Positions 43,401-50,743 of a stretch of 64,000 bases of DNA are shown piece by piece. The position numbers and the translations under genes are program-made. Position 1 is the first letter of the stretch. Each line of letters begins with the position of its first letter. Source of the DNA: Candidatus Terraquivivens yellowstonensis. Lineage in GTDB: Archaea > Thermoproteota > Nitrososphaeria_A > Caldarchaeales > Wolframiiraptoraceae. The notes beneath the pieces were generated by a model. It ran no database searches. It had not been told where the DNA came from and saw only the letters and a program-made list of their open reading frames with translations. The DNA is taken from the NCBI GenBank assembly GCA_023539445.1, contig JAKCEW010000002.1, positions 62,001 through 126,000 on the forward strand, written 5' to 3'.

Positions 43401-44114
43401 GTGATTATGATGTTGAGTGTTGAGAAGCATGATAGGTTTGACGGCGTGTATTGGGTTTGCTCGGAGGATGAGAAGATACTTGCGACTAAGAGCTTGGATA
43501 GGGGCTTTAGGGTCTATGGTGAAAGGTTATTCAGGATAGGTGATGAGGAGTACCGAGAATGGATCCCCTACAGGAGCAAGCTCGCGGCGGCAATCCTCTC
43601 CGGCATCAAGGAGATAGGCATCAGGTCGGGGTCTAGGGTGCTTTATTTAGGCGTTGCGTCGGGGACGACGGCAAGTCATGTCTCTGACATAATCGGTGAG
43701 AAAGGTATGCTTTATGGTGTTGACTTCGCACCGATGGTATTGGCCCAGTTTAAGCGCAACGTCGCCGATAGAAGGAAGAACGTCGTCGCGATATACGCGG
43801 ACGCTAGGTTCCCTACGACATACAAATCCATCGTCGGTCAAGTAGACTTCGTCTACTGCGACATCGCCCAGCCGGAACAGGCCAAGATACTTGCTGAGAA
43901 TGCTAGGCTCATGCTAAAGGATGAAGGTCTGGCCATGATAGCGATAAAGGCGAGGAGCATCGATAGTGTTGAAGAACCAAGCAAAGTTTACAAGCAAGAG
44001 ATTGCTGTGTTGGAGAGCAAAGGTTTAGCCGTGCTTGAAAAAGTTGACTTAGGAAAGTATGAGCAAGATCACATCATGGTCTTAGCAAGGTACTCATCGA
44101 GAAGGCAAAAATAA
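43401..44114 (+). CDS. flpA: fibrillarin-like rRNA/tRNA 2'-O-methyltransferase
   Basis: 237 residues. REWIPYRSKLAAAIL, VLYLGVASGTTASHVSDIIG (SAM-binding), YADARFP and VDFVYCDIAQPEQ match archaeal fibrillarin. Catalytic subunit of C/D RNPs. GTG 43401 start, with ATG codons shortly after as alternatives. Confidence 0.96.
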   Translation: MIMMLSVEKHDRFDGVYWVCSEDEKILATKSLDRGFRVYGERLFRIGDEEYREWIPYRSKLAAAILSGIKEIGIRSGSRVLYLGVASGTTASHVSDIIGEKGMLYGVDFAPMVLAQFKRNVADRRKNVVAIYADARFPTTYKSIVGQVDFVYCDIAQPEQAKILAENARLMLKDEGLAMIAIKARSIDSVEEPSKVYKQEIAVLESKGLAVLEKVDLGKYEQDHIMVLARYSSRRQK

Positions 44115-44118
44115 AAAA

Positions 44119-44775
44119 ATGATGATCTGCGGTATAGACGAGGCCGGTAGGGGCTCGGTAATCGGGCCTTTGGTGGTCTTAGGCATCTCGATTCATGAGA
44201 AAGACGTCCCCTTACTCAGGGGTATAGGTGTTAGGGATTCAAAAAGTCTGAGTAGGAAAGCGAGGGAGGAACTTTACCAAAAAATACTGAGCTTGAACGT
44301 TAGCGTTTACGAGGTTGTCTTGGACGCTACTGAGGTAGACAAGTACCTAAAAAGGAGGTCCGGACTCAGCATAAACGCGCTGGAGGCGAATGCGGTAGCC
44401 GAAATCATCAAAAACCTCAGGCCAGAGGTGGTGTACATAGACTGTCCGGATATAAAGCCTTCTAGATATGCAGAAAGGATTTTGGCAATGCTAGACTACT
44501 CTCCCCGTATAATATGCGAGCACAAGGCGGACTCCCGTTATGAGGTTGTGTCCGCTGCCTCTATCCTTGCGAAAGTGAAGAGGGACGCCATACTGGCCAA
44601 GCTGTCCGAGATCTATGGTGATCTGGGCTCCGGATATTCTTCAGATAAGAGGACTGTCGATTTCCTAAGCAGGTGCTTAAGGGATAAAGGTGAAGTCCCC
44701 CCATGCGTGAGGAAGGGGTGGAAGACCCTCGATAAACTCCTACAAGCGAGGCTGGATAATTTTGGGGAGGGGTAG
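44119..44775 (+). CDS. rnhB: ribonuclease HII
   Basis: 218 residues. Active-site acids in ICGIDEAGRGSVIGPLV (DEAGRG), an Asp in YIDCPD and one in HKADSRYEVVSAASILAKVKRD. Removes RNA from RNA-DNA hybrids and single ribonucleotides. ATG 4 nt after the fibrillarin stop. Confidence 0.95.
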   Translation: MMICGIDEAGRGSVIGPLVVLGISIHEKDVPLLRGIGVRDSKSLSRKAREELYQKILSLNVSVYEVVLDATEVDKYLKRRSGLSINALEANAVAEIIKNLRPEVVYIDCPDIKPSRYAERILAMLDYSPRIICEHKADSRYEVVSAASILAKVKRDAILAKLSEIYGDLGSGYSSDKRTVDFLSRCLRDKGEVPPCVRKGWKTLDKLLQARLDNFGEG

Positions 44776-44777
44776 TT

Positions 44778-45335
44778 ATGGATGGCGAAAGGTTATTCGT
44801 GCTTACGGGAGCACCAGGAAGCGGTAAGACGACTGTGGTATTGAAGCTTGTTGAGATTTTGAAACAGATGGGGATCAGCGTGGGAGGGATGTACACAAGG
44901 GAGGTTAGGTCTTCTGGAAGTAGGATAGGATTTGAGATAATCGACGTCGCAACGGGCAAGGTTGGCGTGCTGGCCTCGATAGGTCACGGGTCGGGGCCGA
45001 GAGTTGGCAAGTATGTGGTCAACTTAAAGGACTTGGAGGAGGTCGGTGTCAAGGCGATAGAGTCAGCCAGTCAATACGATGTGGTCGTCGTGGACGAGGT
45101 TGGACCGATGGAGCTGAAGAGTCACAAGTTTAAGGAGGCTGTGAAGAAACTTTTGACGAGAGATAAGCCGACAGTTCTTACGATCCACTACAGAGCGAGC
45201 GACGAGTTGCTCGAGGAGATAAGGAAGCTCGTGGGTGGAAAGAGCATAGTGGTAACGTTCGAGAATCGGGATAGGTTACCCATGGAGCTCGCAAAAAGGA
45301 TTGGGAGCATGTTAAGGGGTGTTGGTATTGGATGA
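44778..45335 (+). CDS. THEP1-type nucleoside-triphosphatase
   Basis: 185 residues. P-loop LTGAPGSGKTTVVLKL, GMYTREVRSSGSRIGFEIIDVATG, Walker B VVVVDEVGPMELKS and LTIHYRAS match the COG1618/THEP1 NTPase family. Cellular substrate unknown. Overlaps trm1 by 17 nt. Confidence 0.92.
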   Translation: MDGERLFVLTGAPGSGKTTVVLKLVEILKQMGISVGGMYTREVRSSGSRIGFEIIDVATGKVGVLASIGHGSGPRVGKYVVNLKDLEEVGVKAIESASQYDVVVVDEVGPMELKSHKFKEAVKKLLTRDKPTVLTIHYRASDELLEEIRKLVGGKSIVVTFENRDRLPMELAKRIGSMLRGVGIG

Positions 45336-46518
45336 GAATGCATTAGAATTTCCGACAATGGTTTACGAAGAGGGAAAAGTTAGGTTTTTAGCTCCAGCCC
45401 TTAAAGAAGGTTGGGAAAAAGCCGTCTCGCCGAGCGGCATGCCCGTCTTCTTCAACCCACACTCTAAGTTATCACGCGATATGGCTGTTCTGATGGTTGG
45501 AGCGTATTTCGAAAGGAAGGGTATAAAGGTCTGCGAGCCTTTGGCTGGTTGCGGCGTTAGGGGCATAAGAATCGCCGTCGAGACGGGGATTGTCTCAAAA
45601 CTTGTTCTGAATGACATAAACAGGTTTGCCTACTCTTTGATGAAGAAGAACGTGGAAGCAGCCGGCCTGGCTGAGATAACCGAAGTTTACAACCTCGACG
45701 CAAACGCACTCCTCGCAGCACATTCCACTGGTAAGCTTAGGTTTGACTATGTGGACGTGGACCCTGCAGGCTCGCCTGCACCTTTTCTCGAGAACGCAAT
45801 ACGTGCTTGCCAAAGCGGGGGTTTGCTTGGTGTTACTGCGACGGACTTAGCACCGCTTTGCGGAACGAACCCCCTTGCATGCGTAAGGAAATACGACGCG
45901 ATACCTTATACGTCACCATACTCAAAGGAAACGGCCGCGAGAATCTTGTTGGGCTTTGTGGCAAGGACCGCTGCGAGGGTTGGAATGAGCGTCTCACCGG
46001 TTTTAACATTCTACAGGAGGCATTACATAAGGACATTCGTAAGACTGAATTACGGCAAGACCTTGGCTAAGGAATCGCTCAAGAACGTTGGATGGATGTC
46101 CGAGTGCAAATCATGCGGTAGTGTTCAATGGTCGAGTTACCTCGAAGACTTTAAACTGTGCGAGTTTTGTAACTCCATTCCGCGGTTTTTCGGCCCCTTA
46201 TGGCTTGGGGAGCTAACCTCGAAAGACCTAATCTTAAAGGCGTTGGGAATGGCCTGCGAGGCTGACATGAAAGAGGCCTACAACTTGCTAAGAAAGATTT
46301 CAGAGGAAATCCAGACAATCCCATTCTATTACAGGGTCGATGAAATTGGTAAGAAGCTTAGGTCAAGAGCACCCAAACCTGCCAGCATCGTGGATAGGCT
46401 CCGATCCCTTGGCTTCAACGCATCGTTAACACACTTTGATGGGCAGGGCTTTAAGACAGACGCTCCGCGCGAAATCGTTGAAGAGGTGTTTTCCGAACTT
46501 GCAACCTCAGAAGCTTAA
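45319..46518 (+). CDS. trm1: tRNA (guanine26-N2/N2)-dimethyltransferase Trm1
   Basis: 399 residues. FFNPHSKLSRDMAVLM, EPLAGCGVRGIRIA (SAM), DYVDVDPAGSPAPFLENAI (D-P-F/D-P-A active motif), TATDLAPLCG and a C-terminal zinc site CKSCG...CEFC. Makes m2,2G26 in tRNA. TTG 45319 lies within the NTPase 3' end. Confidence 0.95.
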   Translation: MLVLDENALEFPTMVYEEGKVRFLAPALKEGWEKAVSPSGMPVFFNPHSKLSRDMAVLMVGAYFERKGIKVCEPLAGCGVRGIRIAVETGIVSKLVLNDINRFAYSLMKKNVEAAGLAEITEVYNLDANALLAAHSTGKLRFDYVDVDPAGSPAPFLENAIRACQSGGLLGVTATDLAPLCGTNPLACVRKYDAIPYTSPYSKETAARILLGFVARTAARVGMSVSPVLTFYRRHYIRTFVRLNYGKTLAKESLKNVGWMSECKSCGSVQWSSYLEDFKLCEFCNSIPRFFGPLWLGELTSKDLILKALGMACEADMKEAYNLLRKISEEIQTIPFYYRVDEIGKKLRSRAPKPASIVDRLRSLGFNASLTHFDGQGFKTDAPREIVEEVFSELATSEA

Positions 46519-46541
46519 CCGACAACCTCGTATTGCATACT

Positions 46542-47141
46542 TCACTTCTTATTCAATGCCAATAGAAATATCTCAGAACTATGTTTTCTTGTAGCTGTTG
46601 GTACAATCCGCTTAACCTTTTGAAATATAAGGCGCAACCTGTCTTCAACGTTCTTCACCTCGGGGCTTTCAAAAAGTTTCAGATAAATGCCACCACCCTT
46701 GCGTATTAGCTCGCCTGCTATCCTCAATGCAGCCTCGACAAGTTCAAGTTGCCTCGGTATGTCGACTTCCCTAATTCCTGTCAAATTCGATGCCAAATCT
46801 GATATCAGCTTATCGGCAAGCTCGCCCTTCAAAGCCTCCTTTATCTTCTTTGTTACTTCAGGGTCGAAAACGTCCGAGGTTATGTTTACAACATTATCTG
46901 CGATCTTGAAATTTTGAGGTTTCACATCCACAGCGATGACAAGCCCCTGCGGGCCAACATACTTGGCTGCTAATTGCGCCATACCTCCTGGTGCCGAGCC
47001 TAAGATTATGACCTTATCGCCAGGCTTTAGAAAACCATACCTCCTCTGTACATACTGAAGTTTAAAGGCTGCCCTTGAAAATAGCCCCAACTTTTTTGCT
47101 AACGTAGTGTAGTAATCTCTAGAAGGATGTTTTCTAAGCAT
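46542..47141 (-). CDS. rlmE: 23S rRNA (uridine-2'-O) methyltransferase, RlmE/FtsJ family
   Basis: 199 residues. RDYYTTLAKKLGLFSRAAFKLQ, ILGSAPGGMAQLAAKYVGP (SAM), ISDLASNLTGIREVDIPRQ and GGGIYLKLFESPE carry the K-D-K-E tetrad of FtsJ enzymes. ATG is 4 nt after the TFE-beta stop. Confidence 0.93.
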   Translation of the reverse strand: MLRKHPSRDYYTTLAKKLGLFSRAAFKLQYVQRRYGFLKPGDKVIILGSAPGGMAQLAAKYVGPQGLVIAVDVKPQNFKIADNVVNITSDVFDPEVTKKIKEALKGELADKLISDLASNLTGIREVDIPRQLELVEAALRIAGELIRKGGGIYLKLFESPEVKNVEDRLRLIFQKVKRIVPTATRKHSSEIFLLALNKK

Positions 47142-47144
47142 GCG

Positions 47145-47516
47145 TTAAACCTGGCCGAACGTGTTAGTATATTGTCCCATTATCCATTCCTCTAACTGCA
47201 CGCATGTACAAGGTGTCACCATCTTATCCAAGCCACACGTATTTTCATGTGGACATGATGGACATGGAGCGCCTTTGATGGGCTCAATACTCAGCTGTCT
47301 TATCAGCGGAACTAACCTTCTAGTCCATCTATCGTTTGCGAACTCCTTAACCCGCTTTACTATCCCTTTCTTTTCTAACTTTATAGCTATCCTAGACCCT
47401 TCCCTACTTGTAACGCCTAGCTTATGCCAAAGCTCAGATTGAAGTATGCCCTTATCTTCGTATTTCAGTAGAAGTTTTATCGCCCGCTCCTCAAGCTTTG
47501 TCATTTTCATCTGCAT
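47145..47516 (-). CDS. probable transcription factor TFE-beta (RPC34/39-like)
   Basis: 123 residues. Residues 5-70 form a winged helix (ILQSELWHKLGVTSREGSRIAIKLEKKGIVKR). The C-terminus has a cysteine set at 85, 88, 94, 103 and 105 ending in CVQLEEWI. This resembles the Fe-S cluster end of RPC39/TFE-beta, where the last cysteine is followed by a similar short helix ending in EW(L/I). TFE-beta pairs with TFE-alpha to open promoters. It has its own TATA-like element (GGGATAAAAATAAT) and lies next to TFB. An unrelated MarR-like regulator remains possible. Confidence 0.7.
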   Translation of the reverse strand: MQMKMTKLEERAIKLLLKYEDKGILQSELWHKLGVTSREGSRIAIKLEKKGIVKRVKEFANDRWTRRLVPLIRQLSIEPIKGAPCPSCPHENTCGLDKMVTPCTCVQLEEWIMGQYTNTFGQV

Positions 47517-47606
47517 ATTTACTACACCATGATACAGTGCATCCTCGATTATTTTTATCCCAAGATTACCTTATTTACAGATATTTTTCTTGGCAATATT
47601 TAAACA

Positions 47607-48545
47607 CTATTCTGTCTCCAGCTCAATGCGTATCTTGGTATTCGTTAGCAGCTCTTTATACCTGTTCCTGATAGTTACTTCGGTTACCCTTGCAACCTCA
47701 GCAACTTCTCGTTGCGTTAACTTGTAGCCCATAAGCATCGCTGCTAAGTAGGTTGCAGCCGCCGCCAGACCTACAGGACCTCTACCATCTATCAAGCCGC
47801 ATGCCCTCGCGTGTTCCAGTAGTTCAACCGCTAACCTCTCAACCTCACCCCTCACCCTAAAGTTATTAACAAACCTTGAAACGTACAACTTAGTATCCGA
47901 TGAAGGCGGTGCCATGTTTAATTTACTAATGAGAAATCTGTAGCATTTTGTTATCTCCTTTTTGTTCAAATTCAATGCAGCGGCTATCTCGCTTAACATC
48001 CTCGGTATGCCGCACTGCTTACAGGCTAGATAAACGGCTGCCGCTGCTGTGTTTCTTATAGACCTGCCACGCATAACGCTTGTCCTTACTACTTTTCTGT
48101 ATATGAGGCTCGCAGTTTCCATGATATTTGTGGGCAGACCTAGCTTCAGGCATATCGCTGCAATTTCCGATAGACCTCTAATAGAGCTTCTTGCGTTACC
48201 GTTCATCAACGTCATTTTGTCGCATCTCTTAATAGCAGATAACACTTCGATTTGCATATCCGAAACATTCATGCCTTTTGCATCTTTCCATCCTATCTTA
48301 GTCGAGAGACCCATATCATACATAACTAGAGTTACCGGAGCACCAACCCGTGTCCTTTTTCCATCCTTGTCTTGGTCGAAGCACCTCCATTCAGGCCCTA
48401 GGTCTGCCGTAAGATTAACTATAACGTAACCACAATCCACGCAAACTACTTCGCCGCTGAGCTTATCAAACAACAGGTTTGAACTACCGCACTCGGGACA
48501 TCTCGTTACAGTTTCATCATGAATATTTCGTGACAAAAGTCTCAC
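47607..48545 (-). CDS. tfb: transcription initiation factor TFB
   Basis: 312 residues. N-terminal zinc ribbon TRCPECGSSNLLFD...VCVDCGYVI, B-reader WRCFDQDKDGKRTRVGAP, and two cyclin repeats (GLSEIAAICLKLGLP...; LLEHARACGLIDGRGPVGLAAAATYLAA) with the C-terminal recognition helix TQREVAEVARVTEVTIRNRYKEL. Recruits RNA polymerase to TBP/TATA. GTG overlaps the Gar1 stop. Confidence 0.96.
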   Translation of the reverse strand: MRLLSRNIHDETVTRCPECGSSNLLFDKLSGEVVCVDCGYVIVNLTADLGPEWRCFDQDKDGKRTRVGAPVTLVMYDMGLSTKIGWKDAKGMNVSDMQIEVLSAIKRCDKMTLMNGNARSSIRGLSEIAAICLKLGLPTNIMETASLIYRKVVRTSVMRGRSIRNTAAAAVYLACKQCGIPRMLSEIAAALNLNKKEITKCYRFLISKLNMAPPSSDTKLYVSRFVNNFRVRGEVERLAVELLEHARACGLIDGRGPVGLAAAATYLAAMLMGYKLTQREVAEVARVTEVTIRNRYKELLTNTKIRIELETE

Positions 48546-48781
48546 TCCATGATGTAAAATTTTGAGCTCTGCGGATACTTCTTATCTGTTATAAGTTTTA
48601 TAGCCACAAAATGCGAGTTAATTGGTCCAAAAATGTTGGATACGTAACCAACATAATTAAGCTCTTCATCGTAAGCTTTAACCCCTAGTCTCGGAACAAC
48701 CTTTCCCTTTAATACGGCCTCATTACCTACGTTGTGAAGTAGGATGCCCAAAAGTACGGGCCCATGCTTCAGCCTAGACAT
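48542..48781 (-). CDS. gar1: H/ACA RNP protein Gar1
   Basis: 79 residues. Six-stranded barrel with GKVVPRLGVKAYDEELNYVGYVSNIFGPINSHFVAIKL, the Gar1 core. Binds Cbf5, encoded at 23354-24405. Usual archaeal neighbours SRP19 and TFB are kept. Confidence 0.92.
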   Translation of the reverse strand: MSRLKHGPVLLGILLHNVGNEAVLKGKVVPRLGVKAYDEELNYVGYVSNIFGPINSHFVAIKLITDKKYPQSSKFYIME

Positions 48782-48817
48782 AATTAATATTTATAATCGG
48801 TTACATTTAAGATTTTA

Positions 48818-49123
48818 TTACGCCTTTACCTCTTGCCTCAATAATTCTTGTGCTAAGGCTTTAATGACAGACTGTTTGCTTAATGGTTTATCTGGTTTAA
48901 CTATGAGCCTTCCGGTTTTTTTCCAATGTGTTTTAGGATGAGCAGCAACCTCAACCTTGACGTACCATCCAAGCTTCTGAGCAGCCCTACTCAATTTTTC
49001 AACAGTAGGCAGCCTTGACGAAAGTCGTAATGGTACTCTCCTGCCCTTGCCCCAACTTAACGTCCTATCAAAGTATGTGGGCCATATTATGAACCCTTCA
49101 CGTCTGATCATGCTAAGCACCAC
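48818..49123 (-). CDS. srp19: signal recognition particle protein SRP19
   Basis: 101 residues. IIWPTYFDRTLSWGKGRRVPLRL and 'VEVAAHPKTHWKKTGRLIVK' are the SRP19 RNA-binding motifs. Binds SRP RNA helices 6 and 8. Lies 19 nt downstream of S8e. Confidence 0.94.
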   Translation of the reverse strand: MVLSMIRREGFIIWPTYFDRTLSWGKGRRVPLRLSSRLPTVEKLSRAAQKLGWYVKVEVAAHPKTHWKKTGRLIVKPDKPLSKQSVIKALAQELLRQEVKA

Positions 49124-49142
49124 TTTGTATCTTGTATCAAGG

Positions 49143-49535
49143 CTAGCCAGCAGGTGCGATCAGAACGGCGTTTATGACACCATCTTCACCGGGTCTTGAT
49201 GTAACCTTCGCATCTCCGAGCGGTGTTTCGATTATTGCGCCTTTTGTGATTACGCCCCTCCTTTCATAATCTTTATTGGAGGGGTTAGATTTGACCCGAA
49301 TTATTGTGGTCTTCTCGACTTTTTTCGTGATCGGGTTGTAAACGTTTACCGTATTGTCAGAAACCACTGCTACTTTAATCCCTCCACCGAAAGTCTCTTT
49401 AATGTCTACCTTTCTATCGCCTACTACGGTCAGCCCTGGTTCTCCTCCGCGCTCATATCTTCTCTTCTTCCTGTATGGAATCCTTTTACCGCCAGTCGGT
49501 TTCCGTTTATGTATGTCAGTATGCCACTGTACCAT
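49143..49535 (-). CDS. rps8e: 30S ribosomal protein S8e
   Basis: 130 residues. The archaeal short eS8: WHTDIHKRKPTGGKRIPYRKKRRYERGGEP, IRVKSNPSNKDYERRGVITKGAII, and a C-terminal GEDGVINAVLI. Stands between ScpB and SRP19. Confidence 0.95.
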   Translation of the reverse strand: MVQWHTDIHKRKPTGGKRIPYRKKRRYERGGEPGLTVVGDRKVDIKETFGGGIKVAVVSDNTVNVYNPITKKVEKTTIIRVKSNPSNKDYERRGVITKGAIIETPLGDAKVTSRPGEDGVINAVLIAPAG

Positions 49536-49563
49536 GGCAACTTCTTTAAATGGAGGGAGCTTT

Positions 49564-50100
49564 TTAACTTTTACCGGAGCTTTTTTCTAGCAGCTCCTCT
49601 ATGTATTTCCTTATTTCTTGGGGGTTGTTCTTGAGGTTGAAATAATCCGCAAACAATTGAGTGGTCCTAAGTAGAAGCGTTCTACCGGATTTTTCTGCCT
49701 CAACCAATCCCTTCTCAATTAGCTGTCTAACATGTTTATATGCCTCCTTTCCTCTGGCTGCCGCCAGAACCGCCTGACTTACCGGCTGATGGTATGCGAT
49801 GAACGACAACGTTTTGAGTAGGGCTGTGCTCAAAAGCGGTTTCTTCACGTGCTTCCTAGCTATCTCTGAATATTCAGGCGCTAGATACAAAAAGTACCTA
49901 TCACCCTCCAGTTTTTTAATCCTAAATGGATGGTTGGAGTTTTCGTACTCAGTAGATATTTCATTTATGATCTCTCTTATTGTACTTTTCGACGTTGTGC
50001 CTACAGCATTCATGAGTTTTTGCAACTCGACAGGTTTGTCAGATGCGTAAAGTAGCGACTCGATAACCGCCTTCATCCAGGCCTTTCTTTTTTCATCCAT
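49564..50100 (-). CDS. scpB: segregation and condensation protein ScpB
   Basis: 178 residues from ATG 50100 (GTG 50109 is upstream in frame). Tandem winged helices: AVIESLLYASDKPVELQKLMNAVG and LLSTALLKTLSFIAYHQPVSQAVLAAARGKEAYKHVRQLIEKGLVEAE match ScpB. Partner of SMC and ScpA in condensin; all three are adjacent. The start overlaps the ScpA stop. Confidence 0.92.
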   Translation of the reverse strand: MDEKRKAWMKAVIESLLYASDKPVELQKLMNAVGTTSKSTIREIINEISTEYENSNHPFRIKKLEGDRYFLYLAPEYSEIARKHVKKPLLSTALLKTLSFIAYHQPVSQAVLAAARGKEAYKHVRQLIEKGLVEAEKSGRTLLLRTTQLFADYFNLKNNPQEIRKYIEELLEKSSGKS

Positions 50101-50743
50101 GCACCTCACCCAGAGATATCAAGATCTTTCCATCGTCATTTTCTATTATCGTTACCATGCCCCTTGATGCAATAAATAGGAGGAGTATAAAACGTCTTAC
50201 CGCCTCTAACCTATCAACACCGCTCATGATTTCATCCAAAGTTATGGTTCCTTTGCTTTCCAGCACACCTTTTATAAAATTGTAGAACTCCTCCACCTTC
50301 TCTTCGATCTTTATGATGAAATCCTCGATGTTCAGCTGCTGTTGTTCAATATTATCTTGCTTACGCTGTGGTTGCGGCTCAGAGAGAACGCGTTTTAAGG
50401 CGTCAATCAGCTCAAGTATGGTAGTCGTCATGAACTCACCCCTTAATGGTGGAAATATCGGAGGTGGTATGAAGTATTCTTGCTTTTGTTTTATGACGGG
50501 CACCTCGTCGGCATCGAGTAGCCTCTCCGTTTTCATCCTATGCAAGGTTGCCGCAGAATATACGGCGATCCCTGAGGAAGTAAAATCAAACAATTCCTTT
50601 CCCTTTAGCACAATGGCTAAAGAGCTCAGTAACTCTCTTAAGTTAATCTCCCAAACTCTTAGCTTATCCCAGTTTGTAACGTCGAAGAGTACGCGCCACG
50701 GGGATCTAATCCATTGAATCTTTTCACCCTCTATGTCAGCCAG
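50093..50743 (-). CDS. scpA: segregation and condensation protein ScpA
   Basis: 216 residues from CTG 50743. The kleisin N-terminus (SPWRVLFDVTNWDKLRVWEINLREL...FDFTSSGIAVYSAATLHRMKTERLL) lies largely upstream of the first ordinary start, GTG 50611. The frame above it, back to a stop near 50770, has no ATG/GTG/TTG. CTG 50743 gives MADIEGEKIQWIRSPW, with GGAGG about 9 nt upstream in the SMC 3' end. The C-terminal winged helix (SRGMVTIIENDDGKILI) binds the SMC head. An alternative is +1 frameshifting at the SMC stop (UGA C), which would give an SMC-ScpA fusion. Confidence 0.88.
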   Translation of the reverse strand: MADIEGEKIQWIRSPWRVLFDVTNWDKLRVWEINLRELLSSLAIVLKGKELFDFTSSGIAVYSAATLHRMKTERLLDADEVPVIKQKQEYFIPPPIFPPLRGEFMTTTILELIDALKRVLSEPQPQRKQDNIEQQQLNIEDFIIKIEEKVEEFYNFIKGVLESKGTITLDEIMSGVDRLEAVRRFILLLFIASRGMVTIIENDDGKILISLGEVHG

